From: Rhea pennata
Taxonomy: Eukaryota; Chordata; Aves; Rheiformes; Rheidae
Length of the DNA stretch: 64,000 bases
Direction of reading: 5' to 3'
Assembly: GCF_028389875.1 (NCBI RefSeq)
Contig: NC_084672.1
Coordinates: forward strand, 7,242,458-7,306,457
A program made the translations under genes and the position numbers. Each line of letters opens with the position of its first letter. The first letter of the stretch is position 1. The notes under the pieces were generated by a model that worked only from the letters and a program-made list of their open reading frames with translations, had not been told where the DNA came from and did not search any database. Of this stretch, positions 1 through 9,349 are shown piece by piece.

Positions 1-2900
1 CAGTCTCTCTGGGCCTCATTAACTCCCCTCTGTCATGCACCAGCATTTCCCTCCCGTGGACACACTGTCTTGGAGGCAACAGGTGCAGCAGAAAATGGTT
101 TAAAGGCATCTGTCACCGGGCCTACCATGCACCATGCTTTATCATCTCAGATATGAAAGCTGAGCCCTCTCCAAGCCATCCCCAGATCATCCCAGCCCAA
201 GTCCCAATGTCCCCTGCATCCCGCCTCTTGGCGGGTGGTCTTGCTTACCACCTCTTGGCTTGGATGATGTTGCTGGCAGCCAGCCAGCCTCCCTGTGCCC
301 AGGGAGGAAGTGGCTGCTACGCTGGTCTCCTTGGCTGTGCTGAAGTCCCCCTGCCCTTCACTGTGCTATGCAATGCATACTCTCTCATGGGAAAACCTCT
401 CTAAAAGCAATTATTTCTCCGTATGAATTCAATGTACTTTTTTTTATAAACAATCCTTTGATTCCCCGCCCCCCAACAAAAATTATAGTAGATGATTTTT
501 AAAACATTCTGGTTTTCTATAGCTACACTTTTATTACTTTTTTAATCAAAACCTTGTGAGGACCATAAAAGACACATCACAGATGCAAGTGTTTCTGTGC
601 CCTGTTTCACATTAAAAATTCATAAATAACAGAGCACCCCCTAAAGCACATCCTCTCTGCCCCCTTTACCTTGCAGTACGTTAAGGAATCCTCATTTTTA
701 ATAGATCTTTTGGCTAGGAAATGGCTTCTATTCCAACACACATGTTACACCTTCTCTCCATCCCAAATTGCATCTCATTTAACACATGCAATTACCAAAA
801 TGACTTCTTCCAAAAATAAACCACAGGATGTTCAGAGCTGCCTGGCTTCTCAACTGGTTTTCAGCCAAGAAATGTGTGCCCTCCTGCTCTCTCCTGGAAA
901 GCCCAGGAGCAAGCTGTCATCCTTATAATTCTGCCCCTCCATAAAAACACAAAAAGGATGCAGTGAAACCCATACCCAAGGCAGGTGAGACAGAGAGGTT
1001 ACAAATCATAATGTCTGCTCCCTCATTTCTAAGCATTTGTTATGGTGTCTTAAGTCAGCAACCTCAACAACTCCCCTGGTCTCCAGCCAGGAATAAAAGT
1101 GCTGAAGGAAATCAGGCCACAGTAATTTCCCCAAACCACAGAGCTAACATGCATGATAATTAATTCCTTTAGTGGAGAGAGGTTTTCTAGCTGCCATGAA
1201 GTCTCCCAAGGACTGACACAATAGCACATCTTCTTGGCGGTCAGGCTGCCATCCCACGGCTTTAATCATGTATCCCACACAAGTCTAAAGAAAGATTCAA
1301 CAAATTTTTCCAGCATGGTGCCTGAAATCAAGCTGCTAAGGTCCATACTTCAAAATATAGTTGTAGTCTGCTGAGGCAGTGGATGAAGTTGTGATGCCAT
1401 TGACTCAATGGACGCCTCCTCTTGACTTCGGTGGGATCAAGACACGTCCCACCATAAACTAACTGCTCAAAGCAAGGATTGGTGTTTTGTGCTAGGACCT
1501 GGAGTCTTTGGGGCTCTAATCTGTTTTAAAGATGAGGGTCTTTAAAAATGCTGCAGATTCCAGGGCTTCTGGGTAATACAGACTTACTGGAATTAAGTTC
1601 ATTTGTCCTAGAGCTGCCTTCATTATGAAAGAACCGCAAGAGTCCTTTCTCCAGCTTCCTTGAATTTGTCATTGAAGGTTTCCCAAATTATGCTTTCAAA
1701 TCTCTTTAAATCTGATCACAGATGGAGCATAAATGTAATGTTATTGAAGATGAAGGACATCATAGTTTACTTTCTGGGGAATAAAACTTTGAGATAATTT
1801 GATACAGAACAACTAAGATGTTTTTTGTTTTGCTTTTTTTTAAAAAAAAAAAAAAAAACACATTTCCTTCAAAGATTGCATACACAACACAAATCAGCCA
1901 CCCCCATAACTAATTCATTATTTTGTAGCAAGTAAAATCAAACAAGAGACAAATGACTGTTGTTTAGTGCCATTAGTTTCAATGGCTTTACACAATATTT
2001 GAGTCATTGGCTCGCCTCTTGCTTTGGAGGAATCCCAAATCTGGATGAATCTATTTGCATTATAAACCATCCGTGGGGCCAGGCCAGGCCTGCCTAACAG
2101 ATGGTGATCCATATGCTTTGGCTCTGCACCCATATGGACGCTAATATGCAATCCAGGAATAGACCATGCCATTTCTCCTCTTTCCTAAGTAATCTCAAAT
2201 CCAAAGACTTTTTCAGACATAAACTGAGTTAAGCAAGTTCATCTGGAACCTATACAGCAAGAAACTACATGACTGACGGTCCAAGCATAATATTTTCCTT
2301 GCTCTGTGGCTCCTACTCAAGCCTAAATTGCAACATTTTCTAGAAAGCAGTGTGTCAGGCTTTCCAGAGAAGTAGTTAAAAAAATCCATTACATTCCTAT
2401 AATGTGCTTTGACCTTTTCTGCCTGGGTCGTGCAAGAACACAGAGTACTTCATTGGTCCTCACTGGAGGAACTTCTCCAGGTAACCAAACCAGAAAATCG
2501 CTGGGGACAAATTTCACAATAATCAGGAGGTTTTATTGGCTGGAGACACAGGATTAGTACCGGAAGGCCTGCCACTATTCAGCATAGAAGGACTTAGCTG
2601 TTATCCCTGGCTGTACTCCTCCTGCAAAGCTGTAGGTTTGCTCTGGCTAGGCACTTCGGGTGAGAAAACCTCCCCTCATACGGTTTTAGCAGTCCAAGGA
2701 CACTGTTTGTGCTCATGCCTAATGCTTGCTCAAACTCTGTATTTTTCTTGTGGATATAGTGTAAGTGATACAGGCAGATCCTGCTTTGTGTGCGTGAGTG
2801 GCTTGGTGGCCTATAGATGCCTGTCACAAAATATTTAATGAACGAGCACATTTTTTGATTATTGCATTATAATGTATTGTATTTGTCTATAACCCCCAAT
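1..2900. other. Intergenic, no gene recognised
   Basis: About 2.9 kb of unique-looking, AT-leaning DNA. Open frames on both strands are short, have no family resemblance and lack a consistent splice context. The only notable landmark is the T8/A17 tract near 1834-1858. By mammalian gene order the FAM174B gene would be expected to the left, but I could not recognise any of its exons here. Confidence 0.6.
1834..1858. repeat. T8-A17 homopolymer tract
   Basis: A run of eight T is followed directly by seventeen A. I saw no target-site duplication or recognisable retrotransposon body next to it, so it is called only as low-complexity sequence. Confidence 0.85.
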
Positions 2901-2909
2901 CTCTGCTGA

Positions 2910-3160
2910 ATGCCCTCCCGCACCCACTGGGCAGAGGCCAGGAGGAGAGTGGACCTCTCCGGCTGCCCTGCAGCCCAGCCGAGAGGGGCTGTCCGCGTGG
3001 TGCACACAGCACCCCCACTCGCTCCCCACGCTCGGGAGCTCCCACGGCTGCTGGGCCGGGCACGCATCCCAGCCGCTGCCAGCGTTCCCACGTTGCCATG
3101 GGTGTTCGGAACTGCATCGTGCAGCTGGCATTGCCCGGGGAGCCCACGGGTAAGGCTGGA
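2910..3160 (+). promoter_or_regulatory. Small CpG-rich patch; candidate promoter and 5' exon of the downstream capping-protein gene
   Basis: About twenty CpG dinucleotides occur in 250 bp inside otherwise CpG-poor DNA. The patch ends at a strong donor context (ACGG|GTAAGG, intron starting at 3150). The nearest good downstream acceptor on this strand is the pyrimidine-rich tract ending in CAG at 4553, sixteen bases before the capping-protein start codon. An untranslated first exon here spliced to 4554 is a reasonable model. A short ATG frame (3098) with a good Kozak context is also present, but it would not join in frame with the capping-protein ORF. Confidence 0.3.
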
Positions 3161-4568
3161 CGCTGGGGATGAGGGGTCACTAAGTGCTTTTACCATTTTC
3201 AGCAGAGTTGTGATCTGCTTTCGGGAGCCCTTTGCCTCCAAAGGAGGGGGAGGTGGCACTTAGTGAGGTTTTTCTGAGGCTTAATGGAGCGCTTACAGAA
3301 ACGGGGTGGGAAAAGCGGCTGATCAACGATGCAGCCCTCAGGAGAGCCCGGTATCTCAAGCTGTGTTTCGTTGGAGAGCGGAGGAGGCTATGGGGAAACC
3401 CAGCCAGGTTTTTCATGTTTGCTCCTCTCTCCGACCTCATATGTTGTCAGCTTTTGGGATAGCAGGGGTAGCAGGACACGCTAAATGCCACTTACCAGGA
3501 ACGCCGGGGTGCTCTGAGCAGAACCAAAGACGTAAAACGAAGTGTGAAGCCTCAGCCATGAACAGAAACCCATCTTTCCCTGCCACATACTTATTAATAG
3601 CTAGAGGAGGTCATTGCAGAGCCATGCCTTACTTTGTCATTGGCCTAAGATGTTAAATTAGAACAGTTTAGGGCAGGTAAAACACCATGCCATGCTGTGT
3701 TCTCTCTAGGCTTTCTCTGTGCTCATTCCTATGCTGACAAATTAGGAAATATTTCTGTCCATGGTGTTTCCTCATGTTTATTCTGAGCTCATGCTCAGGG
3801 TTGCGAGAGCATCGTTGTGGGAAGGGTTCACTGGGAGCTGTTTGTGAAACTTGTAAAAGTGTTTGTAGATTTACTTATAGATGATGTTAAACAGCTAAAT
3901 ACAGGCTGCCTTCAGCTGGATTAGGAATGTAATTGGCATGTGACAGCTTTCCGTGGGCACTGGGCTAGGTTTGATGGAGCTGAAGAGGAGATATTCCAAG
4001 CTGGAAAAGGAGCTTATTTCAGAATGCCTTGATGTCGCTAATGCTGGGAGAGAAATACATCCTCTTGAGAGGATGATGATTTTTTGGTTATCACTCAGGT
4101 GTCTATCGAGGGTCTTTCTCAATCATTTCTTGGCATACATGGGTGATACACTAATGTGCTATGTCTGAGGGATGAGAAAAGCAGAGGCGTTCATTCCCTG
4201 CTGGTGGTGGTGGCCTCTGTGATTCACACGTTAGGCCAGGAGCACTAACTATAGTGAGTTTATCTCTGGTGAGGAAGGACAAAAAGCGGAGACCAGCCAT
4301 CGAGCTGTCCCACAGCTGTGCCAGGCCACAGACAAGACCCGTGAGCCCCACAGGTGAGCTGCGCTGGCCAGGAGAGCTGACGCTCAGGTGAGGCGGAGAC
4401 CTGTAGGTCTGCAGCATCCCAAGGGCTACACTAAGAGCAGCTGCTGCTGCTCCACGCTGACATTGGAAGTGTCCTTGGTAGTTCTCAGGCAGAAAAAGTG
4501 GTGCCTTGCGAGGCAGAAGATAGCAGTGTCCTTTCCTGTGCCTTCTCCTGCAGCTGGGACTTCCAGTG
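3161..4568. other. Intergenic or 5'UTR intron upstream of the capping-protein gene
   Basis: No coding exon is recognised. The right end contains a polypyrimidine tract and CAG (4531-4553) that looks like a real splice acceptor, which suggests an intron in the 5'UTR of the gene that starts at 4569. Confidence 0.4.
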
Positions 4569-5429
4569 ATGCTGCTCGGGGCCCGGGCGCTGGGCCGGAC
4601 GGAGCAGGCTCAGGCCATTGCCAACCTGCTGCGGCAGTGTCCAGCCGAGGAGTTCGCCGCCGCCTTCAGCGACCTGCGCGTGCTGCTGGCAGACGACAGC
4701 CTGTTGCTGCAGGAAGCTCCTGACCTCTGCGCCTGGCACAACAAGGTCCACTTCACGCCAGTGAGGACGCCGGAGTGCCAGGTGCTGCTGACTTGCCACA
4801 ACGCACTAGAGGCAAACCGCTTCTTTGACCCGCAGACCCAGCTCTCCTTCCAATACGACCACGTGCGGGGAGAGGCGAGCGATTTCCAAGCACACGCTCA
4901 GGAAGATGGAAAAGCGGAGATGTGGAGAACGGCTCTTGAGGAGGCCCTAGGGGCGTACGTCAGTCACCACTACCCAAAAGGCCTTTGCAGTGTCTTCGTT
5001 AAAGACACTGCCATGAGGAAAATCCTGGTGGCCTGTATCCAGGCCTCTGCGCCCAAACCCTCTCCATTCTGGAGCAGCCTGTGGAAGTCCGAATGGACTT
5101 TCACCCTCACCCCTTCCGCATCTACCCAGGTGATGGGAACCATCGATGTCCAAGCTCACTACTTTGAGGGCGGCAATATCCATCTCACAGTGTGCAAGGA
5201 GGTGACCGAGTCCCTGCCGGTCTCCAGCAGGATGCAGGCCATCAGGGCCTTCGTGAAGCTGGTGGAGGATTCAGAGAGCCAGCTCCAAGCGGGGCTGATG
5301 GAGGAATACCAGAAGATGAACGGCACCTACCTCAAGGCTTTCCGGAGGCAGCTGCCCATCACCCACAGCATGATTGACTGGGAGAAGATAATGACAGGGA
5401 GGATTGTGAAGGTTCCTGCCCTGCGCTGA
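4569..5429 (+). CDS. F-actin-capping protein alpha subunit, intronless, CAPZA3-like
   Basis: Predicted alpha subunit of the CapZ heterodimer, which caps actin filament barbed ends together with a beta subunit. The frame from ATG 4569 to TGA 5429 encodes 286 aa, the normal length of CAPZA1/2. The residue count from this Met to the conserved PxEEF motif (29) equals that of CAPZA2, which supports this start over the GTG three bases earlier. Visible landmarks are RFFD (84-87), HYPKG (134-138), FWSSLWKSEW (167-176), AHYFEGGN (196-203) and the C-terminal tentacle RRQLPI...IDW (259-271), with L262 and W271 kept. RFFD, HYPKG and LWKS recall testis-type CAPZA3 more than CAPZA1/2. CAPZA1/2 are multi-exon, so the single uninterrupted frame indicates a retrocopy-derived gene. 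No frameshift or early stop is seen, so it looks functional. Family assignment is firm; CAPZA3 orthology is inference, because mammalian CAPZA3 has other neighbours. Confidence 0.9.
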   Translation: MLLGARALGRTEQAQAIANLLRQCPAEEFAAAFSDLRVLLADDSLLLQEAPDLCAWHNKVHFTPVRTPECQVLLTCHNALEANRFFDPQTQLSFQYDHVRGEASDFQAHAQEDGKAEMWRTALEEALGAYVSHHYPKGLCSVFVKDTAMRKILVACIQASAPKPSPFWSSLWKSEWTFTLTPSASTQVMGTIDVQAHYFEGGNIHLTVCKEVTESLPVSSRMQAIRAFVKLVEDSESQLQAGLMEEYQKMNGTYLKAFRRQLPITHSMIDWEKIMTGRIVKVPALR

Positions 5430-5456
5430 AAAAGCTGCATGTGCTCACAGTTGCTG

Positions 5457-5462
5457 AATAAA
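5457..5462 (+). terminator. AATAAA polyadenylation signal of the capping-protein gene
   Basis: A canonical AATAAA begins 28 bp after the TGA. Two further AATAAA copies lie near 5655 and 5668. The close signal implies a very short 3'UTR, a style common in testis-expressed retrogenes (inference). Confidence 0.7.
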
Positions 5463-7512
5463 TTGATATGATCTCCAAGAGAGGGAGAAAATATTAAATA
5501 TGGTTAAAAATGATAGAGAAAAATAAGATTCAGTAGAAGCAGAGAAAATGAAAGCTAGAAAGAGTTTTATGTGGTCAAAGGGGCAGCCCAAAGTGAAATT
5601 CTTCTGTCTTGTGCCGAGGACAGTAGAATAACAGTTAGAGATAAAAATAGGTGTTAATAAACCCTTAATAAACATAAGAAATCCAGCAAGGAAAGCAACC
5701 AAAATACTGAATGGGCTGGAAAATGTGTTATTTAACAAAGCATCACACTGGAGACCTTGACTATATATCTGGTTTTGCCTCCTGATCTTGAGGGGCACTC
5801 TGGAGCAAACTGCTTCCCTTCCTTTCCCCAGCAGGCCTCTTTAAGCCTTAATTTCCATAGTTTAAAGGTTCACTAGCATGAAACTGGAAAGCTTAACTTT
5901 TTAGAAGGAGTGGTGGCCAAAAATAGCATCTATATATCAAGATCTGTAGACGGTACAACATTTCCAAGACTATTTTGCAAAAAAATAAATTTTTTTAATA
6001 AAATCCTATTTGGATCCACTAAAACCATTTATGTCATTTATGTCACTGATTCATGTCTGTCATGCTCAATGTCATTCCCCAGCTGCATTAAAAATGCAGT
6101 GTAAAAATTAAAACAATTTTCATAGCACCTTCCAAACAAAATATGGTGTCTTTCAGGTTTGCAAGAGTAGTGTCTCAGAAGAAGATACAGTTGCTTCTAG
6201 ACACTAAAAAACTCAGGCAGCTTGAAAAATAAACACAAAATTTTAATTTGATTTGCAATGAGTATTTGCAATGTGTCACTATCTCGGCTGTGATTCTGTT
6301 ATTCTGTGATTGAATCTCAATACCAGTTGCTGAATCCATACCAGGCCCTGACGGACAAGGCATTCAGGAGAAGATGATTCTTTTTCCTCTATCCTTTTTA
6401 TTTAGCAAATAGAAGGGACATTTCTCCCCCTCCAGTTCTCCTCTGCTTTGCAGATGGGATCGCCACTCTGGGAGAGGCGCTGGAGGAGCAGAGAGGGTGC
6501 CTGATTTCTGTGGTTCAGAAAATCCACTGCCAGTCACCCAGACATACCCAAGTCAAGATTAAATAAGCCTGTTCAGGCACTGGTTAAAGAGTATCCGTGG
6601 CAGCATGGCACCACGCACAGGCTGCAGACTTTGCAGCTTGTCTGGAGGAGCTGTGCTCTGGCCCAGTGCAAGAGATCAGCAACATATTCCCCAAGACAGC
6701 AAATGCCAAGTCGATATGTACTTACATAAACTTTTGTAGGAAGACAAAAACAGTTGAAGTCCTGTGCTGTTGCATTCTGCTGCACAGTTCTGCAGCACAC
6801 ATACGCAGCAATGAGCACAGTGAGAGCAAAATTTAAACTTGACGTCTGAAGGATCCTTATTCAGTCTGGACAGGCCCCACTTTCGGTCTATAATGACAGG
6901 CTCATTCCTAGAGCTTCATTCATCAGGGAAGAAAATCATTGGAGTAATCAAGAAGAGAGGAAAACATGAGTGCGTGTGCATTTGCTGTGCTGCGCGGCAG
7001 CGTCGGAGCATGAGGTGACTTTTCATCTCTTGGCTGGCTGTTAGCCCAGAGACACAAAGAAGCATGTGGCAGATCAGAAGGCTGGGATGTAACAAAGCAA
7101 ACCAAGATTAAAAAGAAAAGCAATTCAGGCAGCTGCGCTTTTGGCTGAAGCTCAGCTGAGCCCACAAGACAAGACCCTTAGTCTCAAGCTGTTATAAGGA
7201 AAAAATGCACTGGAGGCACACCAGTACGTGGAGAAGAAGAGCATTGGGCTTGGATAGAAGCACTAACCTGAACTGTTGCCCTAAACAGAGATGCTGACAA
7301 ATGCTGCCCTGAAGTCCGGGCTTAGCCAGGTAGAGACTAACCTTGGAGGCTGCAGCAGCATCCCTGGCTGGTCCTGCCACCGCCCTGCTGTTGCTGGTTC
7401 TTCAGTGGATATTTTGCAGGGCGATCAGGACACATGGATCTAGAGAAGAAATGATAGGTACAAATCATTTCATTTCTTGATTGTAAGAATGAGGTTGTGT
7501 ATGGTTGTTGGT
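5463..7512. other. Convergent intergenic region, no gene recognised
   Basis: AT-rich DNA between the capping-protein gene and the inverted repeat. No family-matching open frames. A short ATTCTGTGATT-like stretch at about 6289-6313 recalls a CR1 LINE tail but is too short to call. Confidence 0.55.
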
Positions 7513-7696
7513 TGTTCTGTTCCCAGGATGGATCCTGTGCACCCCCGTTCTGAAGATGCACTAAACCACCAGTGAGACCCTGCAGCAACAGAAATCAGTG
7601 GCTAAGTTCCCATTTCACCTTGCTGCCATCAGGGTTGGCCCTGCTGAGTTTATACGCACAAAAAAAAACACCAAGAAGCCTCCATTTGCTTTAACA
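7513..7696 (-). repeat. Inverted repeat, left arm (about 184 bp)
   Basis: The reverse complement of this segment matches 8745-8929 over its whole length, with five substitutions and one length difference in a T/A run (about 97% identity). Similarity stops sharply at both ends. I do not recognise the unit as a known SINE, LTR or LINE. It contains a 9-base A run and no long coding frame of known type. Confidence 0.92.
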
Positions 7697-8744
7697 CGCT
7701 CAACCTCAACAACGTGCATGTTGCAATGTGCATGTTCACATGTGCTTTTCCAGTTTGGAAAAGAAACCACAGCCTGAGATGCTGAAAATGGGCTGAGTAC
7801 ATATTCCACATGTTACATTACATCTTCTCCCAGCAGCTAATCCCTGTAAACTAATACTGCCACCTCCAAAAAACAGAATTACAGCTTTTAGAAGGACTTC
7901 ATTTAAAAGCAACCAGCCAAATTACTGATTAACTTAATGATATGGAGCTTTAACCTCTATTTTACAAGGTCAGATCTAACCTTGGACACTTCTCAGTTGT
8001 TACCATCCAAAGGCCTCTTGGCACCCAAGCGTACCTAACCCATGGGAGCAAGCTCCTGCATCCCAAAGCCACCAGTGCTGCTGCTTGGAACTGGCCTTCC
8101 TGTCAGCAGGGATGGATGAACAATGTGTCCTGCTGCCACACGACTGATTTTGAGGGGAAAAGAGAGTGAAAAGGGACAGACCAAAGGATGGAAATGATGG
8201 GAGGGAGGAAGGCTACACAAAGAGACAGGGAAAAGGAGGCCAGGAGTAGAGTCGATGAGTACACCAGGCTGCAAGAGAAGCAGCTGCTGTCACTTGGGAA
8301 GCTAAATAAGTACATTCATAGTGCAGCTTGGGCATTTGCATTCCCATCTGAACCGCATCAGCATGCTTTTTTGCTGTGCTTGCAATGGTAGAAGAGCCTT
8401 AATTAGGCATGAAGACATTTATCAAGCAGCAGCCTCGCAGAGCAGGCTGGTGCCGGTGACATCTGGCACGCAGACCCGCGTGGCAGCACCGGGACTGGCG
8501 GCCTCCCGTCGCCATCAGCGGGAGGCAAACGTGAAACGCGCCTGGCCGCGGGGCCGGGGGAGAGGTGGGGCTGAGACTCAGCTATGTGCTCCAGAGGCGA
8601 AGTGGATTTTCAGCGGGGTCTTCGGCTTGCTGACAAGCGCAGCGCACAGAGGGTGGCCTTGGACCCGCTGCGGGAACGGTCTCGAAGTGGCACTGTGCTG
8701 AGGGGTTGTGCAGACAGCCAGGCTACAGGACTTGCCACGGAGCC
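7697..8744. other. Spacer between inverted-repeat arms, with a CpG-rich patch at about 8435-8700
   Basis: About 1.05 kb of unique sequence. Its right part (about 8435-8700) is rich in CpG and GC compared with the surroundings and directly abuts the right arm. No gene model is supported. Confidence 0.6.
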
Positions 8745-8929
8745 CGTTAAAGCAAAGGGAGGCTTCTTGGCGTTTTTTTTTTGTGCGCATAAACTCAGCA
8801 GGGCCAACCCTGATGGCAGCAAGGTGAAATGGGATCTTAGCCACTGATTTCTGTTGCTGCAGGGTCTCACTGGTGGTTTAGTGCATCTTCAGAACGGGGG
8901 TGCACAGGATTCATCCTGGGAACAGAAAC
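8745..8929 (+). repeat. Inverted repeat, right arm (about 185 bp)
   Basis: Near-identical, opposite-orientation partner of 7513-7696. Differences seen: a 10-base instead of 9-base T run and five single-base changes. The pair could fold into a long hairpin in DNA or in a read-through transcript from either flanking gene. Confidence 0.92.
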
Positions 8930-9323
8930 ATCGTGAGCAATTTCATCCTGCTGATAACTTGCATTTAACTTGCCCATGCTTTGGCCTAGAAGCTGCTTCA
9001 GGGGAGCCAGGAATCCCTTCTCCCTTCCCCTTTCAACAGCCCCATGACACCTCGGGTATGCTGCTGTTAGGTACTGCTCAGTACTCTTTGTAGCCTGAAT
9101 GAGAAACATCTTGGGGTTTTAGGACGCCCCTCTGGCAGAACATGGACACCCATCCCGCGTGGCCAGTGGGCGAACAGGCTGGTCCCTTCCAAGCCTTCCT
9201 CCCTCCTTTGCAAGGAAAGCAGGTTACACGATCTTCCCACGTGCATTTGCTGGTGTGGCATTTTAGTTCTCGTGCCCAACTTCCCACCGCCCTCATCAAT
9301 TACATATATAAAAAAAATGCACA
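8930..9323. other. Short intergenic stretch beyond the ST8SIA2 poly(A) signal
   Basis: No gene or repeat recognised. On the minus strand, the sequence just below 9324 is T-rich, as expected for a downstream element of a cleavage site. Confidence 0.4.
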
Positions 9324-9349
9324 TTTATTTCATTTCTTGTATTTTTATT
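9324..9349 (-). terminator. Candidate ST8SIA2 polyadenylation signals (two AATAAA on the minus strand)
   Basis: TTTATT on the plus strand at 9344-9349 and 9324-9329 reads AATAAA in the ST8SIA2 direction. Reading from the ST8SIA2 stop codon I saw no earlier AATAAA on that strand, so these are the first canonical signals and imply a 3'UTR of about 2.2 kb. Use of these sites is inference. Confidence 0.5.

Noticed and set aside
3098-3149. Short ATG exon with good Kozak context and donor (MGVRNCIVQ...)
   Set aside because: As a coding exon it joins the 4554 acceptor out of frame with the capping-protein ORF, and I recognise no protein beginning this way. Kept only as a possible upstream ORF or 5' exon.
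6289-6313. ATTCTGTTATTCTGTGATT, similar to CR1 LINE tail repeats
   Set aside because: Only about 25 bp with no upstream CR1 body recognised; could be chance.
7337-9093. Two similar open frames on opposite strands (7337-7588 minus and 8854-9093 plus) that look like paralogous peptides
   Set aside because: The shared peptide is simply the translation of the DNA inverted repeat and diverges at the arm boundary. There is no sign of selection on protein sequence.
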